21,165 bases of DNA from Leucobacter sp. Its GTDB lineage: Bacteria > Actinomycetota > Actinomycetes > Actinomycetales > Microbacteriaceae. The position numbers and the translations under genes were made by a program. Location: NCBI GenBank assembly GCA_031178565.1, contig JAPSIU010000014.1, forward strand, positions 1 through 21,165. Reading direction: 5' to 3'. The notes beneath the pieces were generated by a model that saw only the letters and a list, made by a program, of their open reading frames with translations, searched no databases and was not told where the DNA came from. This document shows positions 12,781 to 20,712 of the stretch, in pieces; positions within the stretch are counted from its first letter, which is position 1; every line of letters begins with the position of its first letter.

Positions 12781-14160
12781 TCAGCGCCTGGAGAGGCCGT
12801 GAATCGGCATCTTCGCCTGTTCTTCCTCGTTGTCGGGCCCGAGAGGGATACCCATCCGGTCCTTCACGAGCAGCGACGAGACAAGCGCGAGCACGACGAG
12901 CGTCGACAGGTAGATCTGCACGGACACGGTGGTGCCGGTCGCCTGCACGAGCGCGGTGGCGATCATCGGGGCGAACGCGCCGCCGACGATGGCGCCGATC
13001 GCGTACGAGATCGATACACCCGAGAACCGGACAGATGCCGGGAACAGTTCCGAGTACAGGGCAGCCTGAGGGCCGTAGGTGAGGCCGAGGCCGATCGTGA
13101 GGATCGCGAGACCCAGGAACAGCAGGCCGATGCTGCCGGTGTTCGCGAGGGGGAACACTGCCGCGATGCCGATCAGCAATGAGATCCAGCCGATGATGTA
13201 GGTGGTTCGTCGACCGATCTTGTCGCAGATCCAGCCGCCGATCCACGTGAAGATCAGCCACGTCGCGGCCGAGCCGGTCACAGCCAGCAACACGGGTGCG
13301 GGCTCCATACCGAGGGGCCCCTCGGGGTCGGTCGCGTAGCGCTGGATGAAGCCGCCGGTCGACATGTATCCGACCGCGTTGTTGCCGGCGAAGATGAGCG
13401 CGGCGAGGATGACGAGCGGGGTGAAGCGGCGGAAGAGTGTGCCGACGGGATTCTTCGTCGCCTCGGCGCGCTCGGCGATCTCGGTGAACACCGGGCTCTC
13501 CTCGACCTTGCGACGGATGTAGAAGCCGATCAGGATCAGCACGAAGCTGAACAGGAACGGAATGCGCCAGCCCCACGAGAGGAAGAACTCCTGGCCCGGC
13601 AGCGCGACCAGCGCCATGACCCCCGACGCGAGCAGCATGCCGAGCGGCACGCCGATCTGCGGCGAGCAGCCGTAGAGGCCGCGCTTGGTCTTCGGCGCGT
13701 GCTCGACCGCCATCAGCACGGCACCGCCCCATTCTCCGCCCGCCGAGACGCCCTGCAGCACCCGCAGGCAGATCAGCAGGACCGGAGCCGCCGCGCCGAT
13801 CGTGGCGTACGTCGGCAGCAGACCGACGAGCGTCGTCGCCACCCCCATCAGGATGAGCGTCCACATGAGCACGACGCGGCGACCGTACTTGTCGCCGAAG
13901 TGCCCGGCGAGGAACGCCCCGAGCGGACGGAACAGGAAGCTGATGCCGACCGTGAAGAACGACAGGATCTGGGCCATTCCGGCCCCGGCGGGCTCGAAGA
14001 AGAGCGCCGCGAAGACGAGCGCGGCGCCCTGCGCGTAGATGAAAAAGTCGTACCACTCCACCGTGGTGCCGACCACGGTGGCGAATACCACTCGCCGCCG
14101 ATCGGTGTCGGTGGCTATGGTCCCGGTCGGGGTGAGACCGGACTCGGCGGATGCGCTCAT
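12781..14160 (-). CDS. MHS-type major facilitator transporter
   Basis: A 459-aa inner-membrane proton symporter of the metabolite:H+ symporter group, whose members (ShiA, KgtP, ProP, PcaT-like) import organic acids, aromatic acids or osmolytes. Twelve hydrophobic helices are evident. VVGTTVEWYDFFIYAQ at the first helix is the MHS hallmark; HFGDKYGRRVVL is the helix 2-3 loop signature; VLQGVSAGGEWGGAVLMAVE is the conserved helix 4-5 motif; GGWICDKIGRR repeats the loop motif in the second half. The ATG at 14160 is preceded by GAAGGAG at 11 nt. It lies 177 bp downstream of a LysR gene on the same strand, beside the P450 fusion, suggesting it imports the P450 substrate. That link is inferred from position only. 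Confidence 0.93.
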   Translation of the reverse strand: MSASAESGLTPTGTIATDTDRRRVVFATVVGTTVEWYDFFIYAQGAALVFAALFFEPAGAGMAQILSFFTVGISFLFRPLGAFLAGHFGDKYGRRVVLMWTLILMGVATTLVGLLPTYATIGAAAPVLLICLRVLQGVSAGGEWGGAVLMAVEHAPKTKRGLYGCSPQIGVPLGMLLASGVMALVALPGQEFFLSWGWRIPFLFSFVLILIGFYIRRKVEESPVFTEIAERAEATKNPVGTLFRRFTPLVILAALIFAGNNAVGYMSTGGFIQRYATDPEGPLGMEPAPVLLAVTGSAATWLIFTWIGGWICDKIGRRTTYIIGWISLLIGIAAVFPLANTGSIGLLFLGLAILTIGLGLTYGPQAALYSELFPASVRFSGVSISYAIGAIVGGAFAPMIATALVQATGTTVSVQIYLSTLVVLALVSSLLVKDRMGIPLGPDNEEEQAKMPIHGLSRR

Positions 14161-14236
14161 GATCGATTCGACTCCTTCGTCTATCGTGTTCGTCCGTGCG
14201 ACACGGCATTCGCAGCGCGGCCGGGAGGCATTGTCG

Positions 14237-14265
14237 ATCCTATGACATCTCCGAGCGGACGAGAA
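14237..14265 (-). promoter_or_regulatory. Possible promoter of the MHS transporter
   Basis: Minus strand: -10 TAGGAT (14242-14237) preceded at 17 bp by a weak -35 TTCTCG (14265-14260). The leader to the ATG would be about 70 nt. Confidence 0.3.
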
Positions 14266-14284
14266 GCCGATGGGTGAAGAGCGT

Positions 14285-14339
14285 GAGCGGTGGGCCCGGC
14301 GGTCGCGCCTTGGACCGCCGCCCGCGCCGAGCGCCGCTC
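14285..14339 (-). terminator. Hairpin at the 3' end of the LysR gene
   Basis: An inner 8-bp stem CGGCGGTC/GACCGCCG (14297-14304 and 14313-14320) with an 8-nt loop, flanked by an outer GAGCGG/CCGCTC pair (14285-14290 and 14334-14339) that touches the LysR stop codon. A GC-rich stem without T tract. Confidence 0.35.
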
Positions 14340-15279
14340 ACCCCGGCCAGTCGACGCCCTGCGCGAACTCGATTAGTGCTCGAGTGCGGGCGGGGATCGG
14401 CCGGTCCGGGGCCCAGATCATGTCGATCGCGACCGGCCGCACCGCCGGTACGATCGTCTTCGCGACGAGCGGCAGCCCCTCGTAGCTGTTCGAATTGGCG
14501 ACGCGGGACACGAGGATGCCGTAGCCGAGTCCTCGAGCCACGAGCGTGCGCACCACCTCGTAGCTCGCGGTGCGGTGCCTGATGCGGGGGCGCAGGCCGC
14601 GCTCGGCGAATACGGAGAGGGTGTGCTCGCTGGAGGGCGGCGCGTCGAGCAGGATCAGGTCGTCGCCCGCGAGCTCTTCGAGTCGTACGGTCTCGTGCCC
14701 GGCCAGGGGGTGATCCGCGGCGAGCAGTGCGTGAGCCTGCAGCTCGTATAGCCTGGCGCGCTCGGTGTCCCCGGGCACGAGCATGTCGTAGACGAAGGCG
14801 ACGTCGATGCGGCCGGAGGCGAGATCCTCCGCTAGGCGATCCTGCGGCGCCTCGCGGATCGAGAGTTCGATATCGGGGTGGAGTTCGGCGAAGTCCTGCA
14901 GCAGCGGCGGCAGGATCGTGGGCGCGAGCGTGGGGTAGCAGCCGATCACCACCGGTCCCGACAGTTGACTTCCGCCGCCCATGGACCGGTGCAGCTCCTC
15001 CGCCTCGGCCAGCATGCGGCGGGCGTGATGCACGAGCCGCTGCCCGACCGGGGTGAGTGTGAGCCCGTGGGCGCGGCGGCGCACGCACAGCCGCTCGCGC
15101 ATCACCGACTCGAGCTCGGTGATGGCATCGGACATGGCCGAGGGGGAGACGCGGAGCGTCTCGGCGGCTCCGGTGATGGTGCCCTCGTCCGCTGCTGCGA
15201 CGAAGTAGGCCAGCTGCCTCAGGGTGAAGCCGGGCAGCGGCGCGTCGAGAGGATCAGCCACGGGCCGGGCCGCGAGCAT
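14338..15279 (-). CDS. LysR-family transcriptional regulator
   Basis: A 313-aa ligand-responsive DNA-binding protein. Residues about 18-77 are the winged helix: FTLRQLAYFVAAADEGTITGAAETLRVSPSAMSDAITELESVMRERLCVR is the standard LysR helix-turn-helix arrangement (shown here only as its landmarks TLRQLAYFV, GAAETLRVSPSAMSDAI and ELE). A linker helix follows, and residues about 105-305 form the periplasmic-binding-type effector domain (GPVVIGCYPTLAPTILPPLL, then HPDIELSIRE, then ASGRIDVAFVYD). The effector is unknown. The ATG at 15279 lacks a clear ribosome binding site; a GTG six codons later is possible. It is divergent from the P450 fusion and upstream of the MHS transporter, the classical position of a LysR activator controlling both. 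Confidence 0.93.
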   Translation of the reverse strand: MLAARPVADPLDAPLPGFTLRQLAYFVAAADEGTITGAAETLRVSPSAMSDAITELESVMRERLCVRRRAHGLTLTPVGQRLVHHARRMLAEAEELHRSMGGGSQLSGPVVIGCYPTLAPTILPPLLQDFAELHPDIELSIREAPQDRLAEDLASGRIDVAFVYDMLVPGDTERARLYELQAHALLAADHPLAGHETVRLEELAGDDLILLDAPPSSEHTLSVFAERGLRPRIRHRTASYEVVRTLVARGLGYGILVSRVANSNSYEGLPLVAKTIVPAVRPVAIDMIWAPDRPIPARTRALIEFAQGVDWPG

Positions 15280-15295
15280 TCTGCGAGATCACGGC

Positions 15296-15355
15296 TTCTA
15301 TTATTTCCTATTTCCGAATAAGAAATACAGATAATTCCGTTTTTGTTTCTTTTTA
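15296..15355. promoter_or_regulatory. AT-rich LysR operator region between lysR-type gene and P450 fusion
   Basis: About 60 bp here is strikingly AT-rich in a GC-rich window. It contains TATTTC-N7-GAAATA (15309-15327), a perfect 6-bp inverted repeat that satisfies the T-N11-A rule for LysR-type sites, preceded by a direct repeat of TATTTCC (15302-15308 and 15309-15315). T-rich DNA (15340-15354) follows on the side of the P450 gene. The site sits 30 bp from the LysR ATG and 80 bp from the P450 ATG. Confidence 0.65.
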
Positions 15356-15371
15356 GCGGCGCGCATACTCG
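15343..15371 (+). promoter_or_regulatory. Possible promoter of the P450 fusion
   Basis: A weak -35-like TTGTTT (15343-15348) and a TACTCG (15366-15371) at 17-bp spacing. Poor matches are usual for promoters needing an activator such as LysR. Confidence 0.3.
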
Positions 15372-15406
15372 AAGGCGTACCGCAGTTCAGAACATCGAGG
15401 TGTGCA

Positions 15407-18406
15407 ATGACGAGCAACGAGGCTCCGGTCGCCGACTGGGTGACCATCCCCGATCTCTATCGCGATCCCTTCCCGATCTACGATCGGCTCCGCGCCGAGG
15501 GCGGCGTGCACTGGGTGCCGCAGGTGGGCCGCTACCTGATCACCTCCTACGAGGCCGTGCACGAGACCGAACTCGACCAGGAGATCTTCTCGGCGGACGA
15601 GCAGGGTTCGCTGCAGATCCGGGCCATGGGCCATTCGATGCTGCGCCGCGACGATCCCGAGCACTACATCGAGCGCAAGGCCTGGCAGCCCGCGCTCAGG
15701 CCGGGCGCTGTGCAGCGCATCTGGAAGTCGAAGTTCCAGCGCAACGCCGAGCGCTACCTCGAAGAGCTCGTCTCGAAGGGCCCCGGCGCCGATCTGATCT
15801 GGGACTTCGCGGCTCCGTTCGCGGCTGAGAGCCTGCGCGAGCTCATCGGCCTGCACAACGCCACGCAGCAGGATCTGCAGCGCTGGTCTCAGACCATGAT
15901 CGACGCGACCGGCAACTACGCCGACGACCCCGAGGTGTGGGCGCTCGGCAAGCAGTCCTTCGACGAGGTCGACGTGGCGCTCGATGAGATGCTCGAGTGG
16001 CACGCCGCCAATCCGAACGAGTCGCTGCTGTCCCAGCTGCTGCAGATTCCCGAGTATCGGATGCCGCTCGAACGCATCAGGGCCAACGTGAAGATGACGA
16101 TCGGCGGCGGTCTCAACGAACCGCGCGACGCCCTCGGCGTGGCTGCCTGGGGGCTGCTCACGCACCCCGAGCAGCGTGCCGCGGTCGAGAGGGATCCCTC
16201 GCTCTGGCATGCGGCGTTCGACGAGACGATCCGCTGGGTGGCGCCCATCGGGCTCTACTCGCGGCAGGTGACGTGCGACACCGAGCTGGCGGGCGTGCGT
16301 CTACCGGCCGGAGCCCGCCTGGGTATCTGCATTCTCTCGGCGAACCGCGATGAGCTCGTGTGGGACGATCCCGCCTCCTTCGACATCCGCCGCGAGGCGA
16401 AGCCGCACCTCGCCTTCGGCAAGGGTGTGCACGTGTGCCTCGGGGCCTGGGCGGCTCGCGCAGAGGTCGCCGAAGTGGCGCTTCCGCTGCTCTTCTCGTC
16501 GCTCGAGGGGCTGTCGCTGATGGAGGAGGATCCGGCGGAGATCGGCGGCTGGGTGTTCCGCGGCATGCTGAAGCTGCCCGTGACGTGGAACGGGTATCGG
16601 ACCGGATCCGGGACCGCCGACAGCCGGGCCGACGAGGTGGGCAACGTGCATGAAACCGTTGCACCCCGCGTCGCGATCGTAGGATCGGGCCCCGCCGGGA
16701 GCTTCGCGGCCCAGGCGCTGCGCCGCACCTTCCCCGCTGCGCCGATCGAGGTGTTCGACGAGCTCCCGACCCCGTACGGGCTCGTGCGCTACGGTGTCGC
16801 GGCCGACCACCAGGGTACGAAGGCGGTCGCACGCCAGTTCGACCGGCTCTTCACCGAGGAGGGCGTGCGGTTCCGCGGCAACTGCAGGCTCGGCGTCGAT
16901 GTCGCGCTCGAGGAGCTCGAGCGGGCCTACGATGTGGTCGTGCTCGCGACCGGCATGCATCGCGACGCGCGGCTTCCGATCCCGGGCGCGGATCTCGCGG
17001 GCGTGCGCGGGGCCGGCGCCGTGACGCGCTTCCTCAACGGTCACCCGGACGAGGCTGCGCCTGAACCGCTGGGCGAGAGCGTCGTCGTGGTCGGGCACGG
17101 CAATGTGGCGATGGACATCGTGCGGCTCATCGCGCGAGACGCGGCGGGCCTCGACGGCTCGGACATCGACGACGCGGCGCACGGGCGCTTCACGGAGCGG
17201 GTGCGCACGGTGCACGTGGTGGGGCGCAGCGCCCCGGCGACCGCGAAGTTCGACCCCGTGATGGTGCGCGAGCTCGCCGGTCTGCCGGGCGTGCGCCACA
17301 TCGTGCACGGCGCGGGCGAACTGCCCGCCGACGGCCGCGACGCCCGCATCGATGCCGTGCGTGCGCTCGGTGCGGGGGCCGCGGACGCTTCCGCCGAACC
17401 GACCGCAGCCGAGTCCCGCATCAGCGTCGAGTGGTGGTTCGGTTTGTCGCCCGAGCGGATCGAGGGGGAGGGCCGGGTCGGGGCCGCGGTGTTCCGAGGG
17501 GCGGAGGGCGAGGTGCGGATCCCCGCGACCGACGTCATCACCGCCATCGGATTCTCGGCAGACGAGGGCACTCCGGTCGAGCCGGGCTCTCACACCGACG
17601 GCCGGATCCGGCCGGGCCTCTACACCGCTGGTTGGCTGCGCCGCGGACCCCGCGGCACCATCCCCGATCAGCGCGCAGACGCGCGCGATCTCGCGCGGAT
17701 CATCTCCGCAGATCTGCAGTCGGGCGCCGTGACGGTGGCGGCATCGGGACTGCCGGAATTGGAGGACGAGATCGACTTCGACGGTTGGCGCCGCATCGAT
17801 CTGCGCGAGCGCCTCACTGCGGCGCCCGGCCGCGAGCGCGCGAAGCTGCCGACCCGAGCAGCTCAGCTCGAGGCCGCGGTCGACACGAGCCTCGAGCTGC
17901 CGCCGCTCGAGACGGACGCTGCCGCTGCGATCGGTGCGGGAGTGCCCACGACCATCCTCTTCGGCACCGAGTCCGGTGGCGCGGAACTCGTGGCCGACGA
18001 ACTCTCGCGCATGTTCGACGACGACGCCGACGTGGAAGTGCGCGATCTCGCCGAGACCAGCGCGTCCGGGCTCGATCCCGCGCGCATGAACCTCGTCGTC
18101 TGCTCGACCTACGGCGACGGCGAGGTGCCGAGCGCCGCGCAGCCGTTCGTTCGCGAGCTGCTCGAGGAGCGGCCCGATCTGACCGGGGTGCGCTACGCGG
18201 TCTTCGGCATGGGGGACCGCAGCTACGAGCGCACCTACTCGCGAGGCAGTGAACTCGTCGACGAGGCGCTGCACGCCTGCGGCGCCTCGCGATTGGGGGA
18301 GTACGGTCGGCACGACGCCGGAGGTGCGATCTCGGCAGCCGACGCGGCGCGCGACTGGGCCGCTGGCGTCTTCGCCGAGGTGTCGGCTGCAGCCGGCAGG
18401 GTGTGA
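15407..18406 (+). CDS. Self-sufficient cytochrome P450: P450 / FprA-type reductase / flavodoxin fusion
   Basis: A single 999-aa frame with GAGG six nt before the ATG. Residues 1-396: cytochrome P450, with ExxR (Glu273-Arg276) and the heme loop FGKGVHVCLG, Cys344 as thiolate ligand; the I-helix reads GGGLNEPRD (233-241). Residues about 419-825: adrenodoxin-reductase/FprA-type reductase, with GSGPAG (426-431) for FAD, PTPYGLVRYGVAADHQGTK (454-472), GHGNVA (563-568) for NADPH and GLYTAGWLRRGPRG. Residues about 846-995: flavodoxin, with FGTESGGAE (852-860), STYGDGEVP (900-908) and GMGDRSY (934-940) for FMN. Electrons should pass NADPH to FAD to FMN to heme within one soluble protein. No iron-sulfur cysteines are present. 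Substrate is unknown. It is divergent from LysR and convergent with ktrA. Domain calls are secure; catalytic competence is inferred. Confidence 0.95.
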   Translation: MTSNEAPVADWVTIPDLYRDPFPIYDRLRAEGGVHWVPQVGRYLITSYEAVHETELDQEIFSADEQGSLQIRAMGHSMLRRDDPEHYIERKAWQPALRPGAVQRIWKSKFQRNAERYLEELVSKGPGADLIWDFAAPFAAESLRELIGLHNATQQDLQRWSQTMIDATGNYADDPEVWALGKQSFDEVDVALDEMLEWHAANPNESLLSQLLQIPEYRMPLERIRANVKMTIGGGLNEPRDALGVAAWGLLTHPEQRAAVERDPSLWHAAFDETIRWVAPIGLYSRQVTCDTELAGVRLPAGARLGICILSANRDELVWDDPASFDIRREAKPHLAFGKGVHVCLGAWAARAEVAEVALPLLFSSLEGLSLMEEDPAEIGGWVFRGMLKLPVTWNGYRTGSGTADSRADEVGNVHETVAPRVAIVGSGPAGSFAAQALRRTFPAAPIEVFDELPTPYGLVRYGVAADHQGTKAVARQFDRLFTEEGVRFRGNCRLGVDVALEELERAYDVVVLATGMHRDARLPIPGADLAGVRGAGAVTRFLNGHPDEAAPEPLGESVVVVGHGNVAMDIVRLIARDAAGLDGSDIDDAAHGRFTERVRTVHVVGRSAPATAKFDPVMVRELAGLPGVRHIVHGAGELPADGRDARIDAVRALGAGAADASAEPTAAESRISVEWWFGLSPERIEGEGRVGAAVFRGAEGEVRIPATDVITAIGFSADEGTPVEPGSHTDGRIRPGLYTAGWLRRGPRGTIPDQRADARDLARIISADLQSGAVTVAASGLPELEDEIDFDGWRRIDLRERLTAAPGRERAKLPTRAAQLEAAVDTSLELPPLETDAAAAIGAGVPTTILFGTESGGAELVADELSRMFDDDADVEVRDLAETSASGLDPARMNLVVCSTYGDGEVPSAAQPFVRELLEERPDLTGVRYAVFGMGDRSYERTYSRGSELVDEALHACGASRLGEYGRHDAGGAISAADAARDWAAGVFAEVSAAAGRV

Positions 18407-18423
18407 GGCCGCCCCAGCCGGAT

Positions 18424-18479
18424 CCCGCGGCTCGCTTCGCTCGCGCGGGGCACCGGAGCGCGGGGCGCGGGGCCGCGCC
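18424..18479. terminator. GC-rich hairpins between P450 fusion and ktrA
   Basis: CCCGCG/CGCGGG (18424-18429 and 18444-18449) with a 14-nt loop, then GGCGCGG/CCGCGCC (18464-18470 and 18473-18479). They lie between convergent genes, so two-way termination is plausible, though T tracts are absent. A 12-bp direct repeat GGGCACCGGAGC occurs at 18448-18459 and 18483-18494. Confidence 0.35.
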
Positions 18480-18497
18480 GCCGGGCACCGGAGCACG

Positions 18498-19163
18498 TCA
18501 CGCGATCGTGGCGAAGCGCTCCACGTCGGCGGCGGTGCCCGAGACGATGATGAGGTCGTGCGGTGAGATCACGGTGTCCTGGGTCGCGTGGGTGAAGGGC
18601 TCGCCCGGCGTCTTGACGCCGACGACCGTGATCCGGTAGCGGGTGCGAACGCCGCTCGCCGAGAGCGAGAGCCCTCGGATCGAGCGGGGCGGGTACATCT
18701 TCACGATGACGTAGTTGTCGTCGAACTGGATGAAGTCGAGCATGCTGCCGCTCAGCAGGTGCGCGACGCGCTCTCCCGCTTCCTGCTCGGGGTAGATCAC
18801 GTGATTCACGCCGATGCGCTCGAGGATCTTGCCGTGCGACGCGGAGATCGCCTTCGCCCAGATCTGCGGGATCTTGAGGTCGACGAGGTTCGCCGCGATG
18901 AGCACACTCGCCTCGATCGATGCTCCGGTGGCGACGACCGCGATCTGGAACTCGTCGGCGCCGATCTGCCGGAGCGCCTCCATCGAGCGCGCGTCCGCCT
19001 GCACGGCATGGGTGACACGATCCGCCCACTTCTGCACGAGGAGCGGGTCCGTGTCCACGACGAGCACCTCGCGATCCTGGCGATCGAGCTGACCGGCGGT
19101 CGCGGCGCCGAATCGGCCGAGTCCGATCACGAGAACGGGGGCATCACTTCGAATATCAACCAA
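18498..19163 (-). CDS. ktrA: KtrA/TrkA-type RCK potassium-channel regulatory subunit
   Basis: A cytoplasmic ring subunit that gates the KtrB potassium channel on nucleotide binding (ATP/ADP/NADH in the family). The 221-aa protein has an RCK-N Rossmann domain (PVLVIGLGRFGAATA at 10-24, then VLVVDTDPLLVQ with the ribose-binding Asp, ADARSMEALRQIGA, and VVATGASIEASVLIAANL) and an RCK-C domain (residues about 140-221: YPPRSIRGLSL..., ITVVGVKTPGE, DLIIVSGTAADVERFA). The start is TTG at 19163, seven nt after AAAGG, overlapping the ktrB stop by 8 nt, so translation is coupled. A single RCK pair matches KtrA rather than the double TrkA of proteobacteria. Confidence 0.92.
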   Translation of the reverse strand: MVDIRSDAPVLVIGLGRFGAATAGQLDRQDREVLVVDTDPLLVQKWADRVTHAVQADARSMEALRQIGADEFQIAVVATGASIEASVLIAANLVDLKIPQIWAKAISASHGKILERIGVNHVIYPEQEAGERVAHLLSGSMLDFIQFDDNYVIVKMYPPRSIRGLSLSASGVRTRYRITVVGVKTPGEPFTHATQDTVISPHDLIIVSGTAADVERFATIA

Positions 19164-20595
19164 CGATCGGCCTTTCTTCGGGGAGGCGGAACATGCGGGA
19201 TCGGCTGGTCGCCGCGACGGCCGCGGCGAGGGTGACGGTGCCGACCCGGCCGGCCCACATGGTGGCGGCGAGGATGTATTTCCCGGCGTCGGGCAGCTCT
19301 GCGGAGAGGTTCGTGGAGAGGCCGCAGGTGGCGAACGCGGAGATCACCTCGAAGAGCACGATCTCGAGCGATTCGCCCGTCATGTGCATGATGGCGGTCG
19401 TCGCCGCGAGCACGATGGTCGCCCCCCAGATCAGGATCGACACCGCGACGCGCAGCACCTCGTTCGGGATCCGCCTGTCGAAGGCCTGCATGTCCTTGTA
19501 GCCGCGGGCCTCGGCGTAGGCCGCGAGGAAGAGCACGGCGATGGTCGTCACCTTGATGCCGCCCGCGGTCGAGGCCGAGCCTCCCCCCACGAACATCAGC
19601 ATGTCGATCACGAGCAGGGTCGATCCGTGCATGTCGAGCGGGTCGATGACCCCGAGCCCGCCCGATCTCGTCATGATCGACATGTAGACGGAGCTGAACA
19701 GGGTCTGCCCGATGTCCTGCGAGCCGAGGGTCTTCGTGTTGTTCCACTCGAGGCCCGCGATCGCGAGCCAGCCGAAGATCACGAAGATGATCGTCGTCGT
19801 GAGGGTGAGCTTGGCGTGCAGCCCGAGCCGCTTGTGGGCCCGCCACCCGCCGCCGGTCACGTAGCGGTAGAGGGCGAAGATCACGGGGAACCCGATGGCG
19901 CCCAGGAAGACCCCGATCGCGAGCACGCTGAGGAGGTAGAAATCGGTCGCGAACGGCGCGAGGCCGCCGGGGAGCGGGACGAAGCCCGTGTTCGTGAAAG
20001 CGGAGGCCGCGAGATAGAAGCCGTTCCAGAGCGCGTGCCAGAGGTCGTACCCCTCGAGCATGAGCCGCGGGGTGATGAGCGCCGTGAGCGCGACCTCGAT
20101 CACGAGGAGGCTCGTCGCGACCGCCGCGAGCAGCCCGCCGATCTCGCCCAGGCCGACCGCCTGGCTCTCGGAGACGTCGCGCCCCATCCGCATCGGGTTG
20201 GTGTCGCCGGCGGCGAGGAGGCGCTGGCGCAGGCCGAGCCTGCGCGTCACGGTGAGCCCGAGGATGCTCGCGAGCGTGAGCACGCCGATGCCGCCGATCT
20301 GCAGACCCGCGAGGATCACGATCTCGCCGAAGAACGACCAGTGCGTCGACATGTCGACCGTCGCGAGCCCGGTGACGCAGATCGCCGAGACCGCGGTGAA
20401 CAACGCATCGGCGAGGGGAGTGACCTTCCCCGAGCTGGCGGAGAAGGGGAGTGAGAGGAGGACCGTCCAGGCGAGGATGAGCGCGGTGAAGACGAGGAGC
20501 GCGAAGCGCGGAGGGGAGGAGTGGATCATCGCGTTGATCCACGATCGCCGCGGGAGAGAGGCGGGGGCCCGACGAGTTGCGGTGGGTGCCCTCAC
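19156..20595 (-). CDS. ktrB: KtrB/TrkH-type potassium uptake channel subunit
   Basis: Inner-membrane potassium (Na-coupled in many members) uptake subunit of about 479 aa. It has four M1-P-M2 repeats, each with its selectivity-filter glycine: AICVTGLATVD, AFTNTGFVPL, MTRSGGLGVID and FATCGLSTNL. The second half contains GGGSASTAGGIKVTT, the membrane loop that gates the pore in KtrB. I chose the GTG at 20595, which follows AAGGAG by only 2 nt; an ATG at 20529 without ribosome binding site is the alternative, and the frame upstream to 20898 overlaps the ArsR-like gene and is spurious. The ktrA gene follows with an 8-nt overlap. Cellular role: turgor, pH and osmotic adaptation. Confidence 0.93.
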   Translation of the reverse strand: MRAPTATRRAPASLPRRSWINAMIHSSPPRFALLVFTALILAWTVLLSLPFSASSGKVTPLADALFTAVSAICVTGLATVDMSTHWSFFGEIVILAGLQIGGIGVLTLASILGLTVTRRLGLRQRLLAAGDTNPMRMGRDVSESQAVGLGEIGGLLAAVATSLLVIEVALTALITPRLMLEGYDLWHALWNGFYLAASAFTNTGFVPLPGGLAPFATDFYLLSVLAIGVFLGAIGFPVIFALYRYVTGGGWRAHKRLGLHAKLTLTTTIIFVIFGWLAIAGLEWNNTKTLGSQDIGQTLFSSVYMSIMTRSGGLGVIDPLDMHGSTLLVIDMLMFVGGGSASTAGGIKVTTIAVLFLAAYAEARGYKDMQAFDRRIPNEVLRVAVSILIWGATIVLAATTAIMHMTGESLEIVLFEVISAFATCGLSTNLSAELPDAGKYILAATMWAGRVGTVTLAAAVAATSRSRMFRLPEERPIVG

Positions 20596-20610
20596 GACTC
20601 CTTCTTTCTG

Positions 20611-20650
20611 GCGGGGATGCGGGCCCGGATTGCTGTGAGCGGGGATGCGG
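20611..20650 (-). repeat. 12-bp direct repeat in the ktrB leader
   Basis: GCGGGGATGCGG occurs at 20611-20622 and again at 20639-20650 (plus-strand reading), 28 bp apart, between the presumed ktrB transcription start and its GTG. The spacing is close to three helical turns, so it could be a double protein site or an RNA element. Confidence 0.5.
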
Positions 20651-20681
20651 ACCCCGATTCGCTCCGGATCTCGATTCGATG

Positions 20682-20712
20682 TTGTCATGCTACACACCGG
20701 GCGGGCTACCCT
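20682..20712 (+). promoter_or_regulatory. Promoter of the ArsR-like gene, probable leaderless mRNA
   Basis: TACCCT (20707-20712) ends 7 nt before the ATG at 20720, and a fair -35, TTGTCA (20682-20687), lies 19 bp further upstream. There is no ribosome binding site. Confidence 0.5.
20687..20692 (-). promoter_or_regulatory. -10 element of ktrBA
   Basis: TAGCAT on the minus strand, about 92 bp before the ktrB GTG. It interlocks with the divergent ArsR-like promoter; no strong -35 is visible. Confidence 0.35.

Noticed and set aside
15407..18406. Frameshifted merger of three separate genes
   Set aside because: The frame is continuous with no internal ribosome binding site plus start at either linker, and the linkers are the Ala/Gly/Asp-rich type expected between fused domains.
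16301..18496. A 731-codon open frame antisense to the P450 fusion
   Set aside because: Its peptide is rich in Arg, His, Ala and Gly with no recognisable fold. Long antisense frames are expected opposite GC-rich coding sequence, and the sense strand carries three clear domains.
20596..20690. Cyclic-di-AMP (ydaO-type) riboswitch before ktrB
   Set aside because: The leader is under 100 nt, too short for that class, and I do not see its conserved elements.
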